The notes below the pieces were generated by a model. It was not told where the DNA came from. It worked only from the letters and a program-made list of their open reading frames with translations, and ran no database searches. Made by a program: the position numbers and the translations under genes. This document shows, one piece after another, positions 10,346 through 25,300 of a stretch of DNA of 64,000 nucleotides. Position 1 is the stretch's first letter. Each line of letters begins with the position of its first letter. The stretch covers positions 12,462,001 to 12,526,000 of the forward strand of contig CM106585.1 in NCBI GenBank assembly GCA_048013815.1, given 5' to 3'. Source of the DNA: Setoptus koraiensis. Its lineage: Eukaryota > Arthropoda.

Positions 10346-12251
10346 TGATGACAGTTGGCAATATATTTTAAAAAAACAGAAGGATAATAATAATGATGAG
10401 ACTAAAGGTCCAACTACATTAGTCGTCTGTGTTGAACGAGTAGTATCATCCAGATTGAATGAATTAACTAGCGTTGGTGATAATTGTGAACGTGTAGGGC
10501 AATACGAGAGGGAGAGAGAGAAAGGGGGAGAGAGAGCGAGTATAAGGTGGTCTGGGCACAACAGGTACGACTAGAACTGTTTATGTCTACTGGCTTTCAT
10601 TATATGTGGAGAACAGTAGATCGTAAGCAAGCACAGATTGTGCACTTGCGCCTCGTGAGCACCCCTTGCGTCAGATTAACTATTGGTGCTCTCGGCGAAG
10701 GGAGTCAAGCAAGCACACACAAACATTACGAACGTTTTGTGCCCTTGTGCAGCACAGTGTGCAGCCGGGCAGCTTGACCAGTTGGTTGAACTTTCTACTG
10801 CTCATGCTTGTGAGTTGGTTGCCACACTGCATGAACACAGAAAAGCCATGAGCGGGCACAGATAGTGCCTAGGCGCATACTGCTCGACAAGTTTTATACA
10901 GTTGAGGTTAGACAACCACAATACACACGCCAGAGTTGATTGCAAGCGGCACACATTGGACAACGGTACACCATGTGCTGGCGAGCAACTCGTTTTGAGC
11001 AGCAAGACTTGATCACCTCACCAGCCTATATGCACATGAACATGTACGGCAGTAGTGGTAGTGGTAGTAGTACAGGTATGTGTGTAAGCAGTAGACAGGC
11101 AGACGCAACAGAGAGCGCAACTCACAAGTCAGCTGCTAAGACGTGAACACACCAGCTAACGCACCCGCTCACTGCAGAAAGCTGGCTGAGCAGACAAGCG
11201 GGCAGACAGACGGACTTTGTAGAACATTGAAAAAAAGGTGAGTAAAGGCAGCCGCCAGGCTCACGGGATTGGAGCGAGCAACAGCTTCATACACATAGCT
11301 ACACACACACACACACACGGTACAGTTGAAACATCAGCGAACGAATGCGATTGAGCGAACGAATGAAACATGAAAACATCAGTTCTTCAGTGCTCATAAA
11401 TCGGGCCACATCGATGAGACGCAGCTAAACACAAGCGCACACACAGACACACATACACATTTTTGACTCACAGACACACACACACACGCACACACACACA
11501 CACACACACACTGAGATTCGATTTGGTCATGAAGACGATCGTTGTTCGTCCATTCGATCAGTCGGCCACTATAGCCACAACAGTTCGTTCGCTCTTCGTC
11601 CCATTCGTTCGCCAGCCTGCCCGTTCGCCGACAACATTATTGGTCGTCGTCTGTTACAGTCTGTAGTCGAATTATTTCTGTCCCAGCCAACAGCTCGACT
11701 ATTTGCAGCAGTTAGATTATTTGCGACAGTTCGATCATTTCCAGCGTTAGTTCGACAATAGTTCCACAATAGTTCGACAACGCGAATAATTAAATTAAAA
11801 ATATTCGTTAGAATTCGACAAATTTCAGCAACTACTAAATTAATATTTTCGTGTTTTCGACACACACACACTCGATTAAAATAAATAAGATCAGGCCAAA
11901 ATTCAATTAGCAGCACATCAGTGGCGATAATAATAATTACATGCGACACAACCGGTCATAATTGTTGTTGTCGAATCATAAAATAGCACCAGTGCAGCAT
12001 CGAGTAAAATGTTTCCACTGAGATCACGCCTGAACCATCATCGTCAAGAAGAAGAAGAAGAAGACGAAGACAATTATTTCACTGACAACAGCGCAGACAG
12101 TTGAACATTTCATCGACAACGACCAAAAACCGACAACCGATCGACAAAACGTTGTTGATATCATCAAAATGTACTTGTGTATTTATGACAAATACTAATT
12201 AGCAAATACAAATATAGACACTAATAATCTTTACACATCTAGAAGAGAATA
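10346..12251. other. Non-coding stretch between Gld2 and the Toll gene
   Basis: Divergent upstream regions of Gld2 (minus) and Toll (plus). The stretch holds CA microsatellites near 11296-11320 and 11471-11510 and a GAA run near 12048-12068. No gene is recognisable. The last 250 bases before 12252 are A-rich and probably include the Toll 5' UTR. Confidence 0.55.
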
Positions 12252-15200
12252 ATGGAATTTTCGTCCGCCGTTGTTCATCACCTGTTGATGATGAGCCGCC
12301 GCCATCGCCGCCGCAGCTCGCCCAACTGCATCTCCAACAATAACAAAGTCGTGTGCTCCAACCAGAGATGCTGTTTTCAATTGCTGGCAACATCGTTTGT
12401 CTACAGCGCTATCATCGCATCACTACTGGCATCAATGTTACACGCCTCAGTTATAAATAGCCACGAAAATTTAAAATTTAAAGAGACCCTCACAAGCACG
12501 TCACATCGCCATTCGAGGCATGACGACAGTGAGTTAGCCGAGGCCTCGCTGGCAGCGCTACCCGATGAGCGGCCACCCAGCGCTCATCGACGGTATCGTG
12601 CCACTAATAATCAAGGCGACAACAACAACAACAGCAACACTTCAACAAGTGATAATGAGACGAGTGAAAAACGCAAATCGCGCTTTAAACGCAATCAAAT
12701 TAATTATTCTAGTCAATCGAGCACTAATGATCATGTGAATACAGTTAACAACAACAACGATGCTGGTTGCCCTTCCAACAAATTGCGAATGTCACTGTTG
12801 CCTGTTGAATTGCAGCAACCGCAACAACAATCGTCCTCCAGAATGGCCAACAACAATAGGCAGACATCGACGTCTGCAGCCGCAGCCGCTTATTGTGAAT
12901 GTCAGTCTGACTTTTTGGGTTGGCAAATCACTTGCTATGATCCTGGTCCCATCCCTTTGTCCATGACAGCATCTAGGCAGCAGCAACAACATAGAGTTAC
13001 TAATAATATTCCACACCAATTTCATCCCGCTTTCTTGTTGAAATCACAACAAAACCAACAAGCTAGAAGATACACAAATAGTAATAATAGATCAAGTGCA
13101 TCGCTGTTCGACGAAGTCAAAATAGATAATAATAAGTCAAGTGACATGATTAATAGCAATACAGCACCATCGTCAAGATTGAAAATATCCAATCTGCTCA
13201 CTAGAAGGACTCGCTCTCTCGCGTCTAATGCTATATCACAGCTTTATAACAGTAACGAAACAAATCCGAACGTCACGCGATCAACTTCGGCCACGTTGAT
13301 TTCCAAATTACCCACAACGGTTCACTTGGATAACGAGAAAGGGCCCTATGCCAACGATGTCAGTGGTGGTGGCTTGTCGAGCAGTGATAGCGCATCAATT
13401 GAAAGTATCGATAATAATAATGGCAATGATCAAGATACAGTGAGTGGATTTGACGCTGACTTGTCTCATGATTTTTTAGAAAATGCAAACAGCAACAACA
13501 ACAATAATAATCACAACAACATGAACTATGGTGACCAAACAAGTAGCACTGAATCGCATCACCATCACTCAACAGAATTCTATAGAAACAACAACAGTAT
13601 TGGTCTAGGTAGTAGCAGTCAGCATAACCAACACCAAATACAAGGTCATCATAACTCACCCGAAGGCAGCCATTTAAATCTGATGCATGACACAATCACG
13701 AACAACGACGACGAAAGCAACCAATCTATGGATGGATTCATATCTTCGCCATCATCGCTGTCATCGTCATCATCGTCATCGGCATCGTCTGTTTCGTTCC
13801 AAACTATACCAAGCTTGTTCTCTATCAAATATTTACGCAACACCAATATCGAGATAGACTGTGATCAACTAGCTCCCAACTATAGGCCAGCAATGTTTCA
13901 AGGTAAGTTGTATAAATAGTAATAACTTTATTATTATTATCATTATCAGCGCTATATTGCCTTAAAATTGAATGATGTTGCCCCAATAGTAATAACTCAT
14001 AGTTAGTCGAGACTATCAGAGAGTACAATTACTGTTGTGGTTGTAGGATAAAATTAGCCCAACTGCGCATGCTAGAGGAGGACCATGCATATCTAATTGT
14101 GTGTGTGTGTTTAACCGACAGACAGTAATATCTCCATAATAGTATTTTATCCTCCAAATCATGTTCATCATCACAATGGATTTGCGAAGCTACGACTAAC
14201 TTGAGACTGAAATTTAGTTATTCATGAACTAGTTATGAATAACTTTGCAACCTAGAGTGGATAATGATGGTCGTGAGAGCGTTGAAGCGTCAAGTAAAAC
14301 CCAAATATATTGCATCATCATCGAAGGTGCTTAAAGCTTATTATTCATCAAGATAATGCTGCATTAACTGCTGAATTATTATTATTACATGTATTATCTA
14401 TTTTGTCATGCGGTGCCCATAAGGATCATTGTTATTGACAATCGAGATGGATATAATTATCATCATTATTGTAATTTTCTTCTCTTGATGGATACTGATC
14501 AATGGTTATAGTCTGACGCAATCACATTCTAGTACCACATTTGACATCTCATCGAGATAGATATATCTAGTAAGCTACAGCGAGAGTCATAGGCTTGTGA
14601 ATGATGAAACAATCCAGCTACAAGTTTTTTGTTCCTCCATGCTCATGATCATGATATGCATGCATCTAATTTCTTGTATGTAATAGCAGCAATAGTGATA
14701 GTAGTAGTAGTGGCATGGGTTTTTCTGGTACTGTTCTATCTGTATGTCAAAGTAGCTACAGAGAGCATCTTGCGGAGCAGAGCCTACAGTCTACCTTTAG
14801 CCATGTCTAAATCTCATTCATGTTTTTTTATTATTGGTGTGACATTAAGAAAAGAGAGTGGCATCTATATAATACAAGGTCATGAATTTGGGCTTCTACT
14901 CACGCAAAATGCTGATATCGATGGCGATCATCATAGGCTAAGAGAAAATATGATGTGACATACTTTGGAAAGCCATACAAAGTTGTTATGTGAAGTAGAA
15001 ATGTCGCAATAGCATATATATTTCTAGTTTTTACCTTACGAAATATTGCAGATTATGTTTTGCTCCTTACGATGAATAATTGATCACTTTCAACTTCAGA
15101 ATCAAGTGTCAAAGTTGATGGCATCACTTACAATCCATAGTACTGTCAGCCGCTGGCAAGACACTTACGCCGACACCCTTTGTTATGCATGCATGAAGAG

Positions 15201-17693
15201 AATTATGAATGGTGCTTCTTATTGTTTTTATTTGGAGAGCAAGATAAAAATCAGATAGGGAGAGAAAGAGAGTTCAACTTTAGTTTAGGTGGGGCACCGT
15301 GTTAGTGCTTCTATCCTTAGCAGTCGAACAACTAGTCAAATAGAGATAGAGAGAAATTTGACTTGTGTGACAGCGTAATTACAAATTAAGAAGAATACTC
15401 ATATAGAAGAAAGAATAATATTATTACGACGACCAGAACGTTCAAGCGCATTGTTATCAAAGATTGAATACTGCAGCCATGATTATCGTATTTCTCTTTT
15501 GGCTTTTTTGGTAGTAGTCGTCGCCTTGTTGGTTTACTGCGCAAGAGGGAGATATAAATGTCAGTGTTGGTTTTAGTGGTCATAATATTCTGCATGAACA
15601 CACAAACACAATTCTAGATGATGATTTGTGCGATAGTCACCAACGCCAAATCAACAGTTTCTTCACCCAAGTTTCCCAGCTCGCACATTATTGTGTGTAT
15701 GTGTTTGCTTGATTAGTTGTCTTGGTATCTTGTCAACGCATTCTACAGATAGACTTGCCATTCCGTAGTGATTACGTCATTACCAATTAGAAGAAAACAA
15801 CGACGACGACAACAACAATCTTCTGGCAATAATGAAAGGCAAGGCGCTTGCACACCACACTGCCACTACTATTACAATAACTTGGTGTCTTCTTGCCTGT
15901 GCATTCGCTCTATGTATAAGGCTAATGTTCGAGCAGGGAAAGGTTCTGCAATATTGTAGGAATGGTCATTAGAATGTTGATAGAAGAGAGTTCAATGAAC
16001 AATTGAGCAGTGCCTAGGAGTGGATAAAAGTAAGGCAGTAAAATACTGCCGATACAACAGCTAATGATACGTAGATCCCTAATGATGACGTGATCTATGT
16101 TGAGCCTGTTAGCTCCGGGGCTTTATTCCGAAGGGAGAAAACCCTCGCCTATTGGTGTCAACAGCAGCAATGATTAAACTAGGAGAGTGAGAGAGGGAGA
16201 GAGAGAGAGAGAGAGAGAGAAAGCGAAATAGATTTTTGTTATTTTTCATTTTCTCACTTCTGCGTTATTTGTTACTTTTATCTGTTGTTCTCGCTCCCTT
16301 TCACTTTCTACACTTTCTCGACGACCAGACAGCTAGACTGTTTGGTGGTGGAAATTGAGTCTGGAGAGTTTCAAGGAGAAAGAGTGTTTGTGGTGACGGC
16401 AGTCGCGCTGGTATCATAAAAGTGCCCAGGCAGGTGGGTATATTTTCGTTGTTGTTACCTGACACTTGCCAGAACTAGTTGCTCTCGAGTGTATAGAATT
16501 TGTTCTCTGCGTAATGGGTTTTCTTGAAGTAGCAGTGGCAACATTCGAGCTAACAAGCAGCAACTACGACAGCAGTTGGAAATTTTACCTTTAGGCCAGC
16601 TTGATAGGTCTGAGTAAAGACAACTATTATGATTTTCGAATTTAACAAATACTCAAAACATGATCAGGCCAATCAGTTATTAGATCAGACACTTTTTGCA
16701 ACCATGCACTTGTTAGCCCAGCACAATATATCGGCAACAACGACAACAAAATTACAACAATATTGCCGGGCGCACAGGCGCACAAACACATATCACATGC
16801 TATTTGTGTTTATATCATTCTAAAAATCTGTTTGAAAAGAATCTACCTGTCAGTTGGTATGGATGAAGCAGAACTGTGTTCACTTTTGCTTGGCATGTTG
16901 GGTGCGAATTCTTATAGACATTCAATGTTCATTGTTGTATAGACAGTTATAAAGTAGGAAAAGTGACTCGAATCTCAGATTAGTCGTCGGTCTCATTATT
17001 ATTGTTCTGTGCGTTCGATATGATTCGTTGCCGCCATTGCCGCTGCTGTTGTGATTAAAATTGCCAATGCCATAACGACATTCAGTTGGCTATTATTTTG
17101 TAATCGGCATCAATAGGCATTATTTATGTAATAATCTGTGTTTGTTGGTTGAACAACCGAGCGGACACAGATTGCTAATGCTGCCAAAAGTAACACAACC
17201 GGCCAGTCAGTCAAACGGCCATTGGCCTGAGCAACACGTGCACAATGGTCGTCTAAACCGAACTAACAAAAGATGAAGATGATTCACCTGTTGCATGACA
17301 TATGACAGTTGACTTTCTCTGTGAATGTGTATGTCGATCATACGAACACAAAGGACGAGTTCATTCGCAACTATCAGCCAGTCAAACAACTTGGCTGTCA
17401 ATATTGGGTGGTGGCCACTTTGTCAGTTTACCTCACTCATATTGCACATTCCCATTGATTTAAGCTATCTATAACAGGTAATTTTCCAGTTAGTGGGATG
17501 CACAATAAATTAGACCACTTATACTGCAGGCTGCCTACGTGAATAACTCGCCGGTTCAACCTGTTAGCAACTGTACATACATGTCTACTTGTCTGTATTT
17601 CACTGCGTGCCGCCGGGTCACATTGGATGTGTCAGAACAAATCTATTGTGACTTGTGCACATAACGGACAGAATGGCAAGTGGTTCGGGAGAT

Positions 17694-17726
<33 letters not shown>

Positions 17727-18062
17727 AAGAGAGAGAATGGTCGCTTCGTCTTCGCATCCGAGTAAACGGACTACATACCGATAAATGTTGCCAGTGAATG
17801 TTATTATGTTGTGTCAAGCGAGTTAACAAATTAGCTAAGATAAACGAGTGTATATATTATTGCTCTTTAGAAGTCGATTTTTTGATCGAAAATCCTTAGT
17901 ATGTGTCTCTATGTGTGTGAACAGAGCGAGAGTGTCTAATCGAAGTGTAATCAATTGTGGAGACCATATGTGAATGCCGACAAATGCCGACTGTTTATTG
18001 TTGTATAATATTCAATAGACACGGATGGTGTTGATTGTGGTTAGCGAAGCAATTTTTTCTTG

Positions 18063-18143
<81 letters not shown>

Positions 18144-21100
18144 GTTTCTCTTATCCATCCATCTCTACGCTCGCCCGGTCTCACCAGATAGACCTAACTA
18201 ATTCCAACTACACACAGTTCCGAATCAGCTGCGCCGATTCCCGTCAATTAGTGTCTTTCCATCTCTTTGTTAGTTAGTGAGTAGTGAGGCATTAAGCTCA
18301 TTCGTTTTCTATCTCTCTCTCTCTCCCTGTGAGTGTGTGTGTGTGTGTGTACAGTGGGTTCGTTTAAATATATATAAATGCTCAGTTGCCTCGTTTGTCC
18401 CCGTTATCTCGGGCTTTATTGTGTTCCGCTTGCAATTAGGCGTCAGAAGAAGCGCTAGCAACGCAAGAGCAACAGCAAAAACAGCAACAAGTGGCATGGT
18501 ATCATAGAACATGGCTTGTGGAACGAACAGCTGACAAAGCGATGATCATTAATTAAGATTCGTCGCCGTCGTCGTTGTCTTTTCACTCTACCCACTCGCA
18601 TAATCTTCTTCGCTTCGTTTCGCTCTGAGTTGCCTTGCTAACTTGCCACCAGTAAAGTCCAAATGGGAAAAACATATGATGAAGATTGCCAACTGGAAAG
18701 ACGACAACGACGTAGAAGAAGAAGAAGAAGAAGCAGTTCTACTACGCCTGTTGTAACTCTGATAGATTTGGCACCAACTAAACAACCTACCGGCCAGTCG
18801 ACTGGCCGGCCAGTCCAACTAACAACCTTCTTGTTAGATAGTTTCCTGTGTTATAATTTATCCTATTAGCCTTTTAGTCTAGCTTAATAGATAATTCATT
18901 TGTTTGTTGCGTACATTACTGGCTTCAGTATTGTGAATGTGAGTGTGTGTGTGTGTGTGTCACATGAGCATGTCAGTTGTTGAGGTTTGATTCCCTCCTC
19001 ACCAATGGCGAATCACCAACAAAGCGAGTTATTGCGAGTTATACAGAGTGTGTTCACGCATCGCAGCCATCGTTGCCACTGGCCAGTTATTATTGCCACC
19101 AGCAGTTGTGCGGCGTATGTGCCGCCGGACAAGTCAGTCACGACAACACAACAGTGCTTATTGTTCCTTATGTGACCAATGTCACCACTAATTAACCACC
19201 GTCTTGTCACCTGTGTGCTGGATGTTAGACGCTTCCCTCTGGCCAGTTAGTTCATTAAAGGGGGGACTCTTTCTGCATCACAACAGCAACCTGTCGAGAG
19301 TTTGTTGCTACATAGTGTCTGGTAGAGAGCCAAAAGATAATCAACTGCACTGAGAACAGCAACAACAGCAACAACTCTTAAACTTTATGATGCTGCAACA
19401 CAAGGATGCTGACAATAGGAAGCAAGAGAGTTGTTGTTTGTTCACCGAATTTGATTCAATTTGACCATCGTCGTCAACATGAGCTGTTAACTGACTGTCC
19501 GACCGAATGTTTGTCCGACTGTCTAACCGAATGGAAATAAAATAGAATCCTGTGCCATGTTCGCTTCAACAACGCGAAGCAGCAACGACAAACAGTCAGC
19601 ACAACTAATAGGCTGGCCCTCGCAAAGAGACAAGTTTCTTTTGTGCGCCCAAATTTGATACTTCCTGTTTATTTACCAAGCACACACACACTCACACAGT
19701 TTCGTCAACGTCGTGTCTGTTTTATTGAACCGACATTATCAATCGTGCAAATTTGCATATTTAACTGCTGCCCCATTGCATGTTATTTGGGCATGTTGGT
19801 TGGTGTGTGTGTACTCACAAGTGTTAGACATATACTCACACAACAGTAGCGCCTCGAGCTGCCCACATGAGCTCAGTGGTCCATATAAGCTAGTCATAAT
19901 GTGAGGATATTGGGAATTCACTCTATTTGAGCACACAAAACATGCTAGCAGTTCGTTGGACAAACAACACACATCGACAAGCGATTACAAGCTAAGAGCA
20001 AGAACGCCAACCAACTGGTCATCATTCATTGCAGGCAAAAGTAGTCAAAAGCCAAAAGTAGATCGCTCGCATTGCACGACGATGATGATGATTGATTTTC
20101 GGGCAAATACAAGTAGAAAAAGAGCGACGACTGAATGTGGGGGGGGGAGAGAAAGAAAAAAGAACAGAAAATGCCAACAACAAATGTTCCCTGGTTTGTC
20201 CGATGTAACTCCAACTATTTGATTGTTGTTGTTGTTTTAAGCATCATGTTGCATGCAAAGCGCTTTGTATTGTCTCGATGCGGCTATTATACCCCTCTCG
20301 AATCAGCAGCGGCCACACACACGCTGACCGGCGACAGGCATTAGCTAATGACTCGTCTTGATATGTCTATCTCTTTCTCTTAATGTTGACCATTGATAGT
20401 CAGCCAGCTGGTAGCAAGCGAATCGGTGGATCGGTGGTCAAAAATAACTGTGTCAGTGTGTGGCCTGATTTGATTATTAGTAACAAACATCGGCAGCAAC
20501 GGCAAGTCAGTAAATGAATGAGCAATTGAATGTGTGTGTGTTTACATTTTGAGATAAATGCTGTCGCAAAACCAATTGCAACGAATGGGTGAGGGAAAAA
20601 AGTCACTTGACCTGGCGGGTCATTCATGTTTCTATATCGTAAGCTCAAGATTATTATTTGCTTGCACTGCTGTCGTTGCTACTGGAGGCAATTTGCCCAT
20701 GCTAGCAACATCGTCAAGAGAGAAAAGGTGAAAATTACGAATTGTTTCTTTTCGGAGTGAGAGAGAGAGAGAGGCATTCAGAGAAAGATACAAGCAGCAC
20801 TCTTATTACGGCTATGGCCTATGGCAACACACACACACACACTCATAGACACAAGCAAACACAGGTTGTGGCGTTTAGAGGAAAACGACAGTAGCTTATT
20901 GTTGTTGTCGCTTGATTCGCTCTGTTTGCTAATGTTGCTCAAGTCTGTCGAGCTGGTATCACGTTGATCAACTTGATTGGTTTATGTCGAACTTGGCACA
21001 GGCAGCACATTAATCTAATAATAGTTAATAGTCCCTAGATAGTTTATCGAACTAGCAACTTTTTCTTGATTCTCTTTTAATTCCCGCCTAAAATAACTGT

Positions 21101-22279
21101 CTTTACATGTAATGTTCTACCACCTGAGGGGCTTCGTGATTTATGAGAATAAAAGAACTGCACACACACACACTTTGAGAGACACTTGACGAATATCTGT
21201 GTCGTGCTGTTCTGATCAATCAATCAGCTGGAGGTCGCCCATTGCGCAACAACAAAGCATATCGCACCCCAGCGATATATCATATATGAATGATTGTCCA
21301 TATAAAGGGTGTTTCAATCAGAACCTGGATTTGAACTGATTATGCTACGCTGCCTTCCACAGTGCTTTATTTTTCGATATTTGTCGATGCATTCTGGAAG
21401 CTACAGCGTGCAGAAAGAGACTATGTGCAGCGCGAAATAATTAGTTGTGCCAAGCGAATGGGACTTTTCTCGACCTCAACACAGTCTATCTGATTTGTTG
21501 TGCCGAATTTCATTTGATCACCACTTCGGAAAGAATATGTGCTAGCGAGCAGCACAGTGTGTTTTATTGATCCAGGTTCTGATTGAAACACCCTTTATGT
21601 ATTGTTTTTCAGCGTATGTCAGCGTCGAGCCGAGCGTCTTGCAAGTGCACAAATTATCGCCAAGTTAAACTAAAGCGATTGCATACAAAATGCCGACGGA
21701 GATGGTCGCTGGCTGATGTGAGAGTGTTGATTAACTTGACTTTTGTGTTCTTGTAATCACTTAATTGACTAACAATAGCACTATTGTTGTTAATCAATTA
21801 ATTGTATTGCAGACGGAGGAGCCCTGTATTCAATGTGTCCCCCGCTTTGTGGAGTGAGAGCGCGTGCTCGCTTCGAGTGGGCTCAAGTGGGCTCATTTGA
21901 ATCAGCCGACTGGGAGTGTTGAAATGGCTCGCAACAGGTAACAACAAATACTACCAACAATTGCAAGAACTCTCCTGATAGAGCTCTCAAGATCATCATG
22001 CCACCGACATGTAAATGGTAGTACAGTGAGCATGATGGAAGTATTAGAAAATCTCTTTTTATCTGGCATGGCTGCTCTTGGCAGCTAATAATAGCCGTGC
22101 AGCGGCTTTGTGCCGCCTGATAGGCTGCCGCTGGTGCCTTGGTTGTTGTTGTGGGCCTGGCAACAGACGCCATCAGACGACCATCACACAGCCATGGACG
22201 AGAAAAAATTGTTCGCCAATTTATATTTGCCAGAGAGAGAACTTTGCCTAACTCGCCTGCTCGCTTTACTCAAATCGCT

Positions 22280-22310
<31 letters not shown>

Positions 22311-25300
22311 CAGTTCAGTGTCAAGTGTTTCTCTCTGTTTGGCCCATTGTTCGGCGCGCTGGAACTAGGCCAATGGTTTCATTTGCATACACTATCTATA
22401 TATAAAGCATAAATTGATAGACGGCCCGAGCCGTGCTATTGATGTCGCTGCCATTGATGGATGCATGGACATGGCGAATATTCCAACTGCCGCTAAAGCA
22501 GCGCCATGTTTGTGCGCTGGTGCTCCAAGATAATAGCTGCGTGTGTGATTTGCGCAAAAAATAGTGCCCATTCCAGCGCTGTCCCCTCTGTGTCTTGCGA
22601 GTCACAAGTTGTGTGACACACAAGCGTCCTGTGGGTAAGTTACAGCAGTTAACATTCAGTTCGATTGGCAACAGTTCTACATTCTGGATGGAGCGGCCAG
22701 TTACAGTTCGCTGGTGTGGCGCTGCCGATTCAATGTCGCGCTCACCAATTGGCTGGCTCACTATTGGTGGCGCACTCGCGTATCGAGGCCGTGTGTGATG
22801 AGTTGCTGTCGTTGGTGCTGGCATGCGGCGCGGTCGCGTTCCGTTGTTGACGCATCGATATTATAGCGAATATAGCGCGATGCGCGATGGCGCGTAACCG
22901 GCCGCTACACACACGTTGCCAAGGCCTGTAGCCCCTGGGACAGCACACAATCGAATTATTGCACACACGATGGCATGCATCGTGCCGGATCGAACTTTTG
23001 TGAGCACTTTGTCGGTGAGATTGTCGGCAAGACACAATAGGGGGACACCGGCAAAAAGTTCGATTTTCGGTGCTCGATTTTGCCATTGTGCCACCGTGGG
23101 CCACTCATACAAGAGGAAGTAATTTAGCTATTAATAATGGCGGCCGTGGGGGGGTGGGACGGCGGCCATTGTTGTCGAAGCGGCCAGATTCATGCCGGGC
23201 AACAAACGACCATTGTGCGCGTGAACGGGACAACGCAGCCAATTTAAGCAGCAGCAGCAGCGGTAATAAAATGATGCAAGTTCGGCATGGTCGCCGTTAA
23301 TCGTCGATACTTACTCGTCGATTTAATTCGGCTATCGGCCAACCTGCACACAGTTGCATAATGCAATAATTTTCAGCAACAAGTTCCACTAACCTGCACT
23401 ATTCAATTTGCCCAACTCAAACTAACAGTCTCTCTAATTCTCATCTCTCTTATTTAAATTATCTCGACCCCTCTTATTGCGTTATCATTCATTCGCTCGC
23501 ATAACATATTATCGTGTTACCTGCGCCCTGATGCGTGATGATGACACTCAACAACAACAACGACAACAACAACAACGACAGGCTTCAATGTGGACGAAAT
23601 CGGCACCTTTACTCTCAACAATTGCCCATTGCCACCAATTCCGTTTAGCGTGATATTCCACAGGCAACAAATTGTCGGCACGAATCAACGCAACAAGCGC
23701 AATCATGTGATGGCGATGCACGATCACACAATCGACAACAACAACGACAGCAACAATGCAATTGAGCCACCAAACGATGACCAAACGACAGCTTATGACG
23801 CCAGGCAACAGAGGCGACGCAGAGTTGACGAAACTAGCCACAACAATCCAACTGGCGCCAATGCATCGCCAACAATGGCCAACGCCAATCAACAGCAACA
23901 GATTGCTCCGGCGGAGCCCAGTGTCGTCAAGAGTCTCACTATCAACCTGAATACAATTGTTGATCAACGAACGCTTGTAACACTGTTGACCGGATTGGAC
24001 TCTCTAGAGGAACTTGCGCTCAATTACATGCAGCTCGCGCTTAATTTTACCCAATTAGAGCCACCTATGGCTGCTAGTGATCTGGTCGCCGAACCAACCA
24101 ACGCTCAAACTACACCGCATCCGTTGACATCGCCCTCAAATCATCATCACAACAATCAAATAAACAACTTTACCAATGCCGATGACACTGCCGTTAGGCA
24201 ACTACAATCAACAGTATCATCGGCCCAATCACTTCTGCTTCCGTCCGAGTCAACTCAACAATTATCTAGGGTCTTGGCCAGTGCGCAGCAGTTGTTACAC
24301 GCGAGCTCGGCGATGTTTGCAACATCTCAGAATCCCCCTCTAACCCATTCTATAAACAGCACGTCGTCGTCATCGTCGATGCCAGCATCAAGCCACCACC
24401 AGCCAACCACATTGGTGACAACCACAACTACAACTAATACGCCACCACCGACAACAACCACCAATGGATGGTCAACAACGGTGCCAACTGATACCAGCAT
24501 TGTCGTCGGCCAGCCGGCCAACACAAACAACAATGGTGCCGGTCAAACCACTAGTCAAACGGCGACAACGACGACATCAACAATAGGCCAGACAGCTACA
24601 AGTAATGGACAGAACCAAACTCAGCTTAGGAACACCCCAGTGAATGCTAACAGCAACAACAGTAGGGATCGCTTGTTGGCAACACCTCGTGGAAACATCC
24701 TGCTGCACTTAGGCTCTAACTCGCATCATAATTCATATCAACCAAGTGGTACCACCCAGCCTACTGCTACTGTCACGAACAACACCAACAGCATATCAAC
24801 AACTAATGGTGGCGCTGTCGATTACATTAGTCACACTCAACCGATCAATTACAAACAACCATCGACATCATTCTCATTAAATACTGCAACTGCTAATACT
24901 GTTGCTGCAAACACCGCCACTAATTATCCATCTCATCCGTCATCGTTGCCCAGTCACAATAATAATATAAATCAAAATAATCAGAATACAGTTAGTGCTG
25001 TTAGCTCTAGTCAAATATTGTCATCTATATCATATACGAATAACAATAACAACAATAACATTTTTAATGTTAATAACAATCAATCACCCTCATCAAATAA
25101 TAATAATAATAATAATAACAACAATAATGGTATGATGAATACCAATAGTAGGATACGCCAGCCAATTATCACAACCACTGCGATTAATCAAGTTCCACCC
25201 GGTGGTAGAATCCTACAACAAGCTAAGACCGGCTATACTACTCCTCATGATGGCTCAATCTCGAATACTGTGACAGCTCCAACCATTATGATGACTACAC

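Larger units (their letters stand above)
13903..23581 (+). other. 9.7-kb intron of the Toll gene
   Basis: The donor GTAAGTTG at 13903 and the acceptor after GACAG at 23581 give a phase-1 join that links two halves of the Toll N-terminal domain. The intron holds many CT/GA microsatellites and one terminal-inverted-repeat element (21305-21595). I saw no nested gene. All other introns found here are under 400 bp. The size may reflect regulatory content, but that is inference. Confidence 0.85.

Noticed and set aside
14629-14958. 109-residue open frame with a hydrophobic stretch inside the Toll intron
   Set aside because: The hydrophobic part comes from a GTAGTA-type repeat. No other support for a nested gene.
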